NCBI RefSeq assembly: GCF_900108175.1
Contig: NZ_FNVO01000003.1
Location: 558,001-622,000 of the forward strand
DNA from: Thermomonospora echinospora
Lineage (GTDB): Bacteria; Actinomycetota; Actinomycetes; Streptosporangiales; Streptosporangiaceae
DNA length: 64,000 bases
Direction of reading: 5' to 3'
Shown: one piece after another, positions 17,630-25,819 of the stretch
How positions within the stretch are numbered: position 1 is the stretch's first letter
How the letters are laid out: the number at the start of each line of letters is the position of its first letter
Made by a program: the position numbers and the translations under genes
The notes under the pieces: model-generated
The model's input: the letters and a program-made list of their open reading frames with translations, nothing else
Database searches by the model: none
Told to the model about the DNA's origin: nothing

Positions 17630-18499
17630 TCACCGCTCCCCCTGCTCGCCCACCGCGGCATCGGCGGTCAGATCCTGGGTCCCCACCACGCGCAGGAGCT
17701 TGAGCGCCTCGTACGCCGGAGTTCCCGGCGCCGCCGTGTAGAGCACGACACGCTGATCGCGGTCGGGGACGAGCAGTATGTCGCAGTGCAGTTCGATCGG
17801 CCCCACCACCGGATGCCGCAGCACCTTGACGTTGCTCTGCTGCACGGCGATCTCGCGTTCGGACCACAGCCGGGTGAACAGCGCGCTGCCCCTCAGCAGT
17901 TCGGCCACTAGCCCGGCCACCCCGGGGTCGTCGGGATAACGGGCGGCGGCGGCACGCAGGTCGGCCACGCAGGTGCGGGCGAACCGGCCGTACTCGCTGT
18001 CGTCGATGATCTGGGTCGACTCCGGGGCCAGGAAGAACGACCGCAGCGGATTGCGGTCGCGCGGCGCCAGCAGGGAGAAGCCGGGCACCAGGGCGGCGGC
18101 CATCGCGTTCCAGGCGAGGACGTCGTACTTGGCGTCCATCACGAACGCCGGGGTGTCGTCGAGCCGGTCCAGCAGGTGCAGGATCCCGGCGGGCACGTCC
18201 TGCGGCGGGCCGGGCCTGGGCTGCGGCGACTCGCCCGCCAGGTGGTGCAGGTAGTCGCGCTCGGCGTCGGTCAGTCGCAGCGCGCGGGCCAGGGCGCCGA
18301 GGATCTGCCGGGACGGGCGGGGACCGCGGGCCTGCTCCAGCCGGATGTAGTAGTCGACGGACATGCCCGCCAGGCGCGCCACCTCCTCGCGGCGCAGCCC
18401 CGAAGTGCGCCGCCGGGGGCCGGTCTCCAAGCCGACGTCCTCGGGCCGGATCCGGGCGCGCCGCGAGCGGAGGAAGTCCGCCAGTTCCCGCCTGTCCAT
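17630..18499 (-). CDS. XRE family regulator with MmyB-like ligand-binding domain
   Basis: 289 aa. Residues ~1-80 are an HTH (GLRREEVARLAGMSVDYYIRLEQARGPRPSRQILGALARALRL); residues ~105-275 form a MmyB-like PAS-type domain (VMDAKYDVLAWNAMAAAL, FLAPESTQIIDDSEYGRFARTCVADLRAAAARYPDDP, RHPVVGPIELHCDILLVPDRDQRVVLYTAAPGTPAYEALKLL) reported to bind fatty acid-like ligands. These regulators usually sit divergently from a short-chain dehydrogenase, exactly as here, and are thought to repress it. An ATG 12 nt upstream (18511) is an alternative start. Confidence 0.9.
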   Translation of the reverse strand: MDRRELADFLRSRRARIRPEDVGLETGPRRRTSGLRREEVARLAGMSVDYYIRLEQARGPRPSRQILGALARALRLTDAERDYLHHLAGESPQPRPGPPQDVPAGILHLLDRLDDTPAFVMDAKYDVLAWNAMAAALVPGFSLLAPRDRNPLRSFFLAPESTQIIDDSEYGRFARTCVADLRAAAARYPDDPGVAGLVAELLRGSALFTRLWSEREIAVQQSNVKVLRHPVVGPIELHCDILLVPDRDQRVVLYTAAPGTPAYEALKLLRVVGTQDLTADAAVGEQGER

Positions 18500-18613
18500 G
18501 CCCTCCAGCATGGGGCAGCCGCCGTCGCCCCGGTACGCCTCAGGGTGGTACCGCCGGTCCCAGCCTCCGGCGGTCTCTGGTGGCGCCGCCCGCCACCGCG
18601 TTCAGTGAACGCC

Positions 18614-19348
18614 ATGACGGAAACGATCGCCCTGATCACCGGGGCCAACAAGGGAATCGGGCTCCAGACCGCGCGACGGCTGGGCGCCGACGGGATCACC
18701 GTGCTGGTGGGCGCGCGGAACGCCGAGCGCGGCGAGGAGGCCGCCGGCAGACTCCGCCAGGAGGGCGCCGACGCGCGGTTCGTGGAGATCGACGTCGCCG
18801 ACGAGGCGTCGGTGGCCAAGGCGGCCGGATGGATCGAGAGCGAGTTCGGGCGGCTGGACGTGCTGGTCAACAATGCCGGGATCATGATCGACGATGCGGC
18901 GCCCAGCGAGACGTCGCTGCAGGTGCTGCGGACGACGTTCGAGACCAACGTGTTCGGCATGGTGGCGGTGACGAACGCGATGCTGCCGCTGCTGCGCCGC
19001 TCGGCGGCGCCCCGGATCGTGAACCTGTCCAGTGACCTGGGGTCGCTCGGCCTGATGTCGGACCCGTCCTATGCGCACTACCCGTTCGTCCTGCTGGCGT
19101 ACAACACCTCCAAGACGGCGGTGAACGCGCTGACCCTGTGCTACGCCAAGGAGCTGGCGGGCACGCCGGCCAAGGTCAACGCGGTCAACCCGGGTTACTG
19201 CGCCACCGATCTGAACGCGCACACCGGCCCGCGCGCCGCCGAGGAGGGCGCCGCGGAGGTGGTGCGGCTGGCGACCCTGCCCGACGACGGCCCCACCGGC
19301 GGCTACTTCATGGACGAGCCCGAACCGGGCACGGTCGTCCCCTGGTGA
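18614..19348 (+). CDS. SDR family NAD(P)-dependent oxidoreductase
   Basis: 244 aa classical SDR: cofactor motif TGANKGIG at residues ~9-16, DVLVNNAGI (~83-91), catalytic Ser in IVNLSSDLGSL, and YNTSK (Tyr-x-x-x-Lys) ~157-161, followed by NAVNPGYCATDLN. Substrate unknown. It is divergent from the MmyB-type regulator gene 115 nt away, which probably controls it. A bidirectional terminator follows. Confidence 0.93.
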   Translation: MTETIALITGANKGIGLQTARRLGADGITVLVGARNAERGEEAAGRLRQEGADARFVEIDVADEASVAKAAGWIESEFGRLDVLVNNAGIMIDDAAPSETSLQVLRTTFETNVFGMVAVTNAMLPLLRRSAAPRIVNLSSDLGSLGLMSDPSYAHYPFVLLAYNTSKTAVNALTLCYAKELAGTPAKVNAVNPGYCATDLNAHTGPRAAEEGAAEVVRLATLPDDGPTGGYFMDEPEPGTVVPW

Positions 19349-19353
19349 TCGGA

Positions 19354-19389
19354 CCCGGCGGGGCGGGAACGGGGTACCGCCCCGCCGGG
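19354..19389. terminator. Bidirectional terminator between SDR and P450 genes
   Basis: Perfect 13-bp GC-rich stem: arms 19354-19366 and 19377-19389 with a 10-nt loop, between the convergent SDR and P450 stops. Confidence 0.8.
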
Positions 19390-19406
19390 AGTCGGTGGCC
19401 GGCCGG

Positions 19407-20651
19407 TCAGATCTCGTAGGGCAGGCGCTTGATGCCGTTGATGAAGTTGGACAGCAGGCGGTCCGGCTCGCCGGCCGTGCGGATGTTGGGGACCTGCCGG
19501 AACATCTCGCGGAACATCACGGTGATCTCGCGGCGGGCCAGGTGGGCGCCCAGGCAGAAGTGCGGGCCGGGGCCGCCGAAGCCGATGTGCGGGTTGGGCG
19601 AGCGGGTGATGTCGAAGCGCTCGGGGTGGTCGAAGACCGTCTCGTCCCGGTTGGCCGACCAGTAGTACAGCAGCAGCTTGTCGCCCGCCTTGATCTCGTG
19701 CTCGTTGAGCGTGGTGTCGCAGGTGGCGGTGCGGCGCATCCAGATGACCGGGGAGGCGTAGCGGACGATCTCCTCGACGGCGCCGGGGATGCGGGCCTCG
19801 AAGTCCTCGGTCAGCAGGGCGCGCTGGTCGGGGTTGTGGGTCAGCAGGTGCAGGCCGTGCGCGATGGCGTTGCGGGTGGTCTCGTTACCGGCCACCACCA
19901 GCAGGATGAAGAACGAGCCGAGCTCCTGGTCGGTCAGCGACTCGCCGTCGATGTTCGCGTTGACCAGGGCGGAGGTCAGGTCGTCGGTGGGGTTGGCGCG
20001 GCGGTGGCGGCCGAGGTCCTCGACGATGTCCTTGAGGGTCTGCCCGGCGGTCAGCAGCGCCATGGCGATCTTCTCGAAGTCCTCGGCGTCGACGAACTCC
20101 GGGTCGGCGCCGGCCAGGATCACGTTGGTGGCGTCCAGGACCGTCTGGTAGTGGTCCTCGGAGATGCCCATCAGCTCGCAGATGATGGTCAGCGGCAGCC
20201 GGGCGGCCACGTCGGCGACGAAGTCGCCGGTGCCGCCGCCCTCGCGGACGCCGGTCACGATCCGCGCGGCGACCTCCTCGACGTGGTCCTCGAACCGCTG
20301 GATCATGCGGGGGGAGAACGCCCGAGAGACGATCCGGCGGATGTGGGCGTGCCGGGGGTCGTCCATGTTGATCATGGAGCCGAAGTACTCGCCGAGGTCG
20401 GCCGGCATGTCCGGGATGCTGATCGCGCCCTGGCCGGAGCAGAAGTCCTTGGGGCGGCGGGAGGCCTCGACCACATCGGCGTGCCGGGTGAGCGCGTAGT
20501 AGCCCGGTCCGGGGGGCAGGTAGGTGACGGGCTCCTCGTAGTGCGGGAGTCCGGGCTCGTAGCGCAGGGCACGGAACGCCGCATGCCGTTCCTCCAGCGG
20601 GCGCTCCCAGAAGCCCCAGCTGGTGAGGTTGATGTCGGCTGCCTTGACCAT
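19407..20651 (-). CDS. Cytochrome P450 (CYP124/125/142-like)
   Basis: 414 aa. A haem-thiolate monooxygenase: I-helix LLVVAGNETTRNAIAHG (AGNETT, ~253-258), ExxR in EEIVRY, and haem loop HIGFGGPGPHFCLGAHLARRE with the axial Cys. The sequence around WMRRTATCDTTLNEHEIKAGDKLLLYYWSANRDE resembles actinobacterial CYP124/125/142 enzymes that hydroxylate the terminal methyl of sterols and branched lipids, so a lipid or sterol side-chain substrate is plausible but not proven. ATG 20651 with AGGGG upstream is preferred over a GTG at 20678. No ferredoxin gene is adjacent. Confidence 0.93.
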   Translation of the reverse strand: MVKAADINLTSWGFWERPLEERHAAFRALRYEPGLPHYEEPVTYLPPGPGYYALTRHADVVEASRRPKDFCSGQGAISIPDMPADLGEYFGSMINMDDPRHAHIRRIVSRAFSPRMIQRFEDHVEEVAARIVTGVREGGGTGDFVADVAARLPLTIICELMGISEDHYQTVLDATNVILAGADPEFVDAEDFEKIAMALLTAGQTLKDIVEDLGRHRRANPTDDLTSALVNANIDGESLTDQELGSFFILLVVAGNETTRNAIAHGLHLLTHNPDQRALLTEDFEARIPGAVEEIVRYASPVIWMRRTATCDTTLNEHEIKAGDKLLLYYWSANRDETVFDHPERFDITRSPNPHIGFGGPGPHFCLGAHLARREITVMFREMFRQVPNIRTAGEPDRLLSNFINGIKRLPYEI

Positions 20652-20681
20652 GGACGCGACCCCTATGAGTAGAACCACATT

Positions 20682-20712
20682 CGGTTTACATACATCCTGC
20701 CAAAGTAAACCG
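20682..20712. promoter_or_regulatory. Inverted repeat upstream of the P450 gene (candidate operator)
   Basis: CGGTTTAC (20682-20689) and GTAAACCG (20705-20712), 8-bp perfect arms with 15 bp between, 31 bp upstream of the P450 ATG. The size fits a TetR- or GntR-type operator; no such regulator is adjacent. Confidence 0.5.
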
Positions 20713-20755
20713 TGCTCGCACCACCCCTGGACGGGCGTTCACCCCCGGCGGGCGT

Positions 20756-21625
20756 TCACCTCTCGGCGGCCAGCCAGTCCAGGATGTGCGCGTTGACCGT
20801 TTCCGGCCGTTCCAGGTGCAGGAAGTGGCCGGCGCGCTCGACCAGCTCGACCCGCGAGCCCGGCGGCAGGTGCGGCAGCGCGCCGGTGGCGCCGCCGGCG
20901 ACCTCCACGTTCAGGCAGCCGTCGTCCACCCCGTGCATGTAGAGGATCGGTCGCTCCCCCACCCTGTCCGCCGCCTCCTGCTGGGCGGCGTAGGCGGCGA
21001 CATGGCGGGACGGGTCGAGCATGGCCCGGTAGTAGCCGAGCGCGGCGGCGATGTTGCCGGGCGCGCTCAGGCAGTCCATGACGTGCGAGACGTCCCGGTC
21101 GGCGTCGTACCCTGGCGACCAGTCGCGCCACAGCCCCTCGACGAAAGCCCGGTTCAGCGCCATCTCCCCCAGCGGCGTCTGGAACACGAAGATATAGAAC
21201 GAGCGCTTGAGCTGCTCGTAGGTCAGGAAACCCGACAGCAGCACAGGGTTGGGCGGCACCGCCATGGCGACCGCGCGCCGCCATCGCCCGGGCTCGTGCC
21301 CGACGGCGGCGTAGACGGCCGTGGCTCCCCAGTCGTGCCCGATCAGCACCGCGTCCGGCCCGCCGCCGAGCGCCTCGTGCAGGGCGTTGGCGTCCGCGGC
21401 CAGCGCGCCCGTCTGGTACGCGCCGTCCGCCGGGACCGAGGTCGGCGCGTACCCCCGCATGAACGGGGCGACCGCGCGGTATCCGGCGGCGGCCAGTGCG
21501 GGCAGCAGGTGCCGCCAGGTGTGCGCCGAGTCGGGGAACCCGTGCAGGCACAGCGCCAGCGGCCCGTCGGCGGGCCCCTCGGCCAGGTAGCCGAACTCCA
21601 GCCCGTTCGCCTCGATCACGTCCAT
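20756..21625 (-). CDS. Alpha/beta hydrolase, epoxide hydrolase-like
   Basis: 289 aa. Oxyanion motif HGFPDSAHTWRHLL (~28-41), nucleophile elbow IGHDWGATAVY with an Asp nucleophile as in epoxide hydrolases and haloalkane dehalogenases rather than Ser, a cap region (~130-200), and the catalytic His in ERAGHFLHLERPE near the C-terminus. ATG at 21625 has GGAGG 6 nt upstream. It lies 104 nt upstream of the P450 gene on the same strand; oxygenation followed by epoxide hydrolysis would be a sensible pairing, but this is inference. Confidence 0.9.
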   Translation of the reverse strand: MDVIEANGLEFGYLAEGPADGPLALCLHGFPDSAHTWRHLLPALAAAGYRAVAPFMRGYAPTSVPADGAYQTGALAADANALHEALGGGPDAVLIGHDWGATAVYAAVGHEPGRWRRAVAMAVPPNPVLLSGFLTYEQLKRSFYIFVFQTPLGEMALNRAFVEGLWRDWSPGYDADRDVSHVMDCLSAPGNIAAALGYYRAMLDPSRHVAAYAAQQEAADRVGERPILYMHGVDDGCLNVEVAGGATGALPHLPPGSRVELVERAGHFLHLERPETVNAHILDWLAAER

Positions 21626-21671
21626 GGACGCCTCCGTTCGCAGCACGCCGACGGCGCGACGTTACCGCCGA

Positions 21672-21709
21672 CCGAGCCTCGTTCGGTAGGCATACCGAGC
21701 CCCGTTCGG
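21672..21709. repeat. 15-bp direct repeat upstream of hydrolase and aminotransferase genes
   Basis: CCGAGCCTCGTTCGG (21672-21686) and CCGAGCCCCGTTCGG (21695-21709), one mismatch, 23-bp period, in the 252-bp divergent intergenic region. A tandem regulator site is possible. Confidence 0.45.
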
Positions 21710-21877
21710 CGGGCGCCCGGCGTCCCGGGCCACCCGAACCCGCACCCCCGCTGCGAATATCGTGGCGGAAACGTTAGATAGCAAACGAATCAGTTGTCAT
21801 ATACGATCTGCACAACTGGATCCATAAGCGGCGGGGCGACCGAGACGCCCCGCCGGCCCCGGCACCAAGGATGAGTG

Positions 21878-23254
21878 ATGACGGACCCGACGCAGGACCC
21901 CCTGCAGAGCGCCGCACGCGACCACCTGTGGATGCACTTCACCCGGCACTCGTCGTTCGAGAACGGCGGCGAGGTCCCCGTGATCGTGCGCGGCGACGGC
22001 GCCTACATCTACGACGACAAGGGCAAGCGCTACCTCGACGGGCTCGCCGGGCTGTTCGTCTCCCAGGTGGGCCACGGCCGCCAGGAGCTCGCCCAGGCCG
22101 CCGCCAAGCAGGCAGCCGAGCTGGCCTTCTTCCCGGTCTGGTCGTACGCGCACCCCAAGGCGGTCGAGCTGGCCGAGCGGCTGGCGGCGCTGGCCCCCGG
22201 CGACCTCAACCGGGTCTTCTTCACCACCGGCGGCGGTGACGCGGTGGAAAGCGCCTGGAAGCTGGCCAAGCAGTACTTCAAGCTCACCGGCCGACCCACC
22301 AAGCACAAGGTGATCAGCCGGGCCATCGCCTACCACGGCACCCCGCACGGCGCGCTGTCGCTGACCGGGCTGCCCGGCCTCAAGGCGCCCTTCGAGCCGC
22401 TGGTGCCCAGCGCCTTCCGGGTGCCCAACACCAACATCTACCGGGCGCCCGAGCACGGCGACGACCCCGAGGCGTTCGGCCGCTGGGCCGCCGACCGCAT
22501 CGAGGAGGCCATCGAGTTCGAGGGCCCCGACACGGTCGCGGCGGTGTTCCTGGAGCCGGTGCAGAACGCCGGCGGCTGCTTCCCACCGCCCCCCGGCTAC
22601 TTCCAGCGGGTCCGCGAGATCTGCGACCGGCACGACGTGCTACTGGTCTCCGACGAGGTGATCTGCGCCTACGGGCGGCTGGGCACCATGTTCGGCGCGC
22701 AGAAGTTCGGCTACCGGCCCGACATCATCACCTTCGCCAAGGGCATCACCTCCGGGTACGCCCCGCTGGGCGGCATGCTGGTCGCCGACCGGCTGTTCGA
22801 GCCCTTCAAGGAGGGCACCCGGATGTTCGCGCACGGCTACACCTTCGGCGGGCACCCGGTGTCGGCGGCGGTGGCCATGGCCAACCTCGACCTGTTCGAG
22901 CGCGAGGACCTGCTCGGCCACGTGCGGCGCAACGAGGGCGCCTTCCGCGCCACCCTGGAGAAACTGCTGGACTTGCCGATCGTCGGCGACGTGCGCGGCG
23001 ACGGCTTCTTCTACGGGATTGAGCTGGTCAAGGACAAGAACACCAAGGAGACCTTCGACGACGACGAGGCCGAGCGGCTGCTGCGCGGCTTCGTGGACAA
23101 GGCCCTCTACGACGCCGGGCTGTACTGCCGCGCCGACGACCGCGGCGACCCCGTCGTCCAGCTCGCCCCGCCGCTGATCTGCGACCAGTCGCACTTCGAC
23201 GAGATCGAGCAGATCCTGCGCGCGGTCCTGTCGGAGGCGTCCAACCGGCTGTAG
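21878..23254 (+). CDS. Class III PLP-dependent aminotransferase
   Basis: 458 aa. Omega-amino-acid/pyruvate transaminase-like. Seen: FFTTGGGDAVESAWKLAKQY, AYHGTPHGALSLTG, VFLEPVQNAGGCFPPPPGYFQ, LLVSDEVICAYGRLG (PLP-binding Asp) and ITFAKGITSGYAPLGGML with the Schiff-base Lys. It resembles putrescine/beta-alanine type transaminases; the substrate is not determinable. ATG 21878 with AAGGA upstream is preferred over the overlapping GTG at 21875. Divergent from the hydrolase gene. Confidence 0.93.
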   Translation: MTDPTQDPLQSAARDHLWMHFTRHSSFENGGEVPVIVRGDGAYIYDDKGKRYLDGLAGLFVSQVGHGRQELAQAAAKQAAELAFFPVWSYAHPKAVELAERLAALAPGDLNRVFFTTGGGDAVESAWKLAKQYFKLTGRPTKHKVISRAIAYHGTPHGALSLTGLPGLKAPFEPLVPSAFRVPNTNIYRAPEHGDDPEAFGRWAADRIEEAIEFEGPDTVAAVFLEPVQNAGGCFPPPPGYFQRVREICDRHDVLLVSDEVICAYGRLGTMFGAQKFGYRPDIITFAKGITSGYAPLGGMLVADRLFEPFKEGTRMFAHGYTFGGHPVSAAVAMANLDLFEREDLLGHVRRNEGAFRATLEKLLDLPIVGDVRGDGFFYGIELVKDKNTKETFDDDEAERLLRGFVDKALYDAGLYCRADDRGDPVVQLAPPLICDQSHFDEIEQILRAVLSEASNRL

Positions 23255-23263
23255 CCGAGGACC

Positions 23264-23303
23264 CCGGTGGCCGTCTCCCCTCCCCGCGGGAGACGGCCAC
23301 CGG
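23264..23303. terminator. Bidirectional terminator after the aminotransferase gene
   Basis: Perfect 16-bp stem (arms 23264-23279 and 23288-23303, 8-nt loop) between the aminotransferase and the convergent methyltransferase gene. Confidence 0.88.
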
Positions 23304-23339
23304 CCGCGCCCGGACCCGTCGGTGGGCCTGGGCACCGGC

Positions 23340-24161
23340 TCAGGGACGGCGGGCGGTGGTGTAGCGGACCTCGGTGTAGATGGCCAGCGCCCCGTCCGGG
23401 GTACGGGCGGCCTCCATGGCCTCGTACGCGGCGGCGCGGGCGTCCTCGACCCGGTCCTCGGGCAGCCGCTCCAGCGTCGCCCGGCCGCCGTGCGAGCCGA
23501 TCCACTCCCACCACTGGTCCGGGCCGGTGAAACGGGTCTCGAAGGTCACGTGCTCGTGCTCGACGTCCTGGAAGCCGACCTCGTCGAGCACGGCGGTGAC
23601 CGACTCGGCCGTGCGGAACAGCTCGAACCGGGGCCGGTCCTGCTGCTGGGGCAGGAACGCCCCGACGACCTTCATCAGGTGCTCGTAGTTGGGGTCCTGC
23701 CCGTTGAAGGTGCTGATGGCCAGCCGGCCGCCCGGGCGCAGGGCCCGCAGCCAGGCCCCGGCCGCGGCCGCCGGGTCCGGCATGAAGAAGATCACGAATC
23801 CGGCCGTGACCAGGTCGAAGGAGCCGGGCTCGACGGCGGGCTCGGCGGCGTCGCCCACCCGTACGTCGACCTGGCTGAGCCCGCGCCGCCGGGCGTCGTC
23901 GGCGGTCGCCGCCACCATGCCGGGCGCCAGGTCGATCCCGACCACCCGGCCCTGCGGACCGACCGCCTCGGCCAGCGGGACCAGACAGTGTCCTCGGCCG
24001 CAGCCCAGGTCCAGCACCCGCTCACCGGGGCGCGGGGCGGCCCGGGCGGCCAGCGCGCGGCCCATGGGCCCGAAGTACTCGGGGCCAAGTTGCTCGTAGG
24101 TGTCCGCGGACCGGTCGAAGACACCGGCGACGGCGGCCTTCATGTCAGAGGGATTTTCCAT
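23340..24161 (-). CDS. Class I SAM-dependent methyltransferase
   Basis: 273 aa. UbiE/COQ5-like fold: motif I VLDLGCGRGHCLVPLAEAVG (~42-61), VVGIDLAPGMVAAT, GDAAEPAVEPGSFDLVTAGFVIFFM and LRALRPGGRLAISTFNGQD. A small-molecule methyl acceptor is likely but unknown. Start at ATG 24161 (MENPSDMKAAV); a second Met at 24143 is possible; no clear SD for either. Divergent from the CBS-domain gene. Confidence 0.9.
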   Translation of the reverse strand: MENPSDMKAAVAGVFDRSADTYEQLGPEYFGPMGRALAARAAPRPGERVLDLGCGRGHCLVPLAEAVGPQGRVVGIDLAPGMVAATADDARRRGLSQVDVRVGDAAEPAVEPGSFDLVTAGFVIFFMPDPAAAAGAWLRALRPGGRLAISTFNGQDPNYEHLMKVVGAFLPQQQDRPRFELFRTAESVTAVLDEVGFQDVEHEHVTFETRFTGPDQWWEWIGSHGGRATLERLPEDRVEDARAAAYEAMEAARTPDGALAIYTEVRYTTARRP

Positions 24162-24364
24162 GGTCGGAGCATGACACGCCGCCCCGACAACGGACGACGG
24201 CGGTCGTTCCCGGCGAACGCCGCCCGGCCGCCGCGGCGCCGGAGCACCAACCTCCGGCCACCAAAACCCCCAGATTAGTACAAATCGGGCATCGAGCCCG
24301 GTGCGGCGGGCACATCCGGAACGCCGCGGCCGCGGCAGCACCATCGTCGTACAAGGGGGTTCAC

Positions 24365-24787
24365 ATGACCACGGCACGCGATGTCATGCACTCGGGCGTG
24401 CAGTGCATCTCGGAGAGCGAAACACTGGACCGGGCCGCCCAAATGATGCGCGACATGGACGTCGGCGCGCTGCCGATCTGCGGCGCCGACGACCGGCTGC
24501 ACGGCATCATCACCGACCGCGACATCGTGGTGAAGTGCATCGCCGCCGGCCACGACCCGTCCAAGGCCACCGCCGGCGAGTTGGCGGAGGGCACGCCGCG
24601 CTGGGTCGAGGCCAGCGCCGACATCTCCGAGGTACTGCGGGAGATGCTGGAGCACCGGATCAAGCGGCTCCCGGTGATCGAGAACAAGCGGCTGGTCGGC
24701 ATGATCAGCGAGGCCGACCTCGGCCAGAAGCTCCCCGAGGACCAGATCGCCGAATTCGTCGAGAAGGTCTTCGTCCCGCACCACTGA
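24365..24787 (+). CDS. Two-CBS-domain protein
   Basis: 140 aa, made of one CBS pair (Bateman module): ARDVMHSGVQCISESETLDRAAQMMRDMDVGALPICGADDRLHGIITDRDIV (~4-55) and ATAGELAEGTPRWVEASADISEVLREMLEHRIKRLPVIENKRLVGMISEADL (~67-118). Such stand-alone proteins bind adenine nucleotides and are often hypoxia or stress induced in actinomycetes (Hrp1-like). AAGGGGG precedes the ATG. Partner unknown. Confidence 0.93.
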   Translation: MTTARDVMHSGVQCISESETLDRAAQMMRDMDVGALPICGADDRLHGIITDRDIVVKCIAAGHDPSKATAGELAEGTPRWVEASADISEVLREMLEHRIKRLPVIENKRLVGMISEADLGQKLPEDQIAEFVEKVFVPHH

Positions 24788-25115
24788 CCGCCTCCACATC
24801 CCCAGGGGGCCGGGTCCCGCCGTCGCGCGGGCGGGACCCGGTCAGGGGACGGCGGAACGGGACTTCTTTCCAGCCATCGGCATTTCAGATACACACCACT
24901 CAAAGCTCACAGGCGTACAAACGTCACACGATGTCCCCTGCGAGCAGCCCGCGACCCACCGCATCGGCCCGCTGTCCACGCCCGGCACCCGTGCCGGCTC
25001 CGGCGTCCCGAGGATCACCCCAAGTCCCCCAGATCACCACGAGCCCGCCACCGAACCGGTGTCGATCGCCCGAATGGTTACCGCCTCCCCCCGCGCACCC
25101 TGCATCATCTACGGC
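24788..25115. other. Intergenic region before the sigma factor gene
   Basis: 328 bases. The first 55 hold the CBS-gene terminator. The rest shows no gene; the segment 24870-24940 is relatively AT-rich and may hold promoter elements for the sigma gene, but I see no convincing -35/-10 pair. Confidence 0.5.
24810..24841 (+). terminator. Terminator of the CBS gene
   Basis: Perfect 12-bp stem CCGGGTCCCGCC / GGCGGGACCCGG (arms 24810-24821, 24830-24841) 23 nt after the stop. Confidence 0.85.
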
Positions 25116-25751
25116 ATGGACGGCGCGCGGGAACGCTCCTCCCCTGTGGCCGAGCCTTCACGAGGACATCCGGTCCCCTCCGGGGCACCGCGGGCCGACG
25201 GGACCGAGGAAGTGGACCTCGAGGAGGCCCTGCGGGAGGCGCTCAACGGGGACGAGACGGCCTTCCGGGCGCTGTATCGGGACATTCAGCCGAGGCTGCT
25301 CCGTTACCTGCGCGCCCTGGTCGGCGCGGACGCCGACGACGTCGCCTCCGACACCTGGCTGCAGATCGCCAGGGACCTGGGAACGTTCCGGGGCGACTAC
25401 GACCGGTTCCGCGGCTGGAGCACCCGGATCGCCCGCAACCGCGCCATCGACCATCTGCGCAGGGCCGGCCGCCGGCCCGGGGTGAGCCTTCCGGTGGAGG
25501 AGTTTCCCGAACGGGCCGGTGCGCGCGACACCGAGACCGACGTGCTGGAGCGGCTGTCCACCGAGGCGGCCATCGCGCTGATCGCGGAACTGCCGCGCGA
25601 CCAGGCCGAGGCGGTGCTGCTGCGGGTGGTGGTCGGCCTGGACGCCAGGGAGGCCGGACGGGTGCTGGGCAAACGGGCGGGCAGCGTCCGCACCTCCGCC
25701 TACCGGGGACTGCGCAGGCTCTCGGAGAAGCTCGGCGAGAGAGGATCATGA
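25116..25751 (+). CDS. ECF-type RNA polymerase sigma factor
   Basis: 211 aa. Region 2 (FRALYRDIQPRLLRYLRALVGADADDVASDTWLQIARDLGTFRGDYDRFRGWSTRIARNRAIDHLRR, ~48-113) and region 4 (AELPRDQAEAVLLRVVVGLDAREAGRVLGKRAGSVRTSAYRGLRRLSEKL) are complete, with no extra domain. The ATG at 25116 has no clear SD, and a GTG at 25147 is possible. The stop overlaps the ATG of a 12-codon micro-ORF (25748-25786); the next large gene starts 68 nt downstream and may encode its regulator. Confidence 0.92.
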   Translation: MDGARERSSPVAEPSRGHPVPSGAPRADGTEEVDLEEALREALNGDETAFRALYRDIQPRLLRYLRALVGADADDVASDTWLQIARDLGTFRGDYDRFRGWSTRIARNRAIDHLRRAGRRPGVSLPVEEFPERAGARDTETDVLERLSTEAAIALIAELPRDQAEAVLLRVVVGLDAREAGRVLGKRAGSVRTSAYRGLRRLSEKLGERGS

Positions 25752-25819
25752 GCACGGTGACGGACGGGACGGACGGGAAGGTGTGACGCGGGCTCGGCCC
25801 GGGACGCAGAAGGAACAAG

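Noticed and set aside
25748-25786. 12-codon ORF (MSTVTDGTDGKV) overlapping the sigma factor stop
   Set aside because: Overlap ATGA suggests coupling, but it is too short and repetitive to be called a gene; noted only as possible coupling element.
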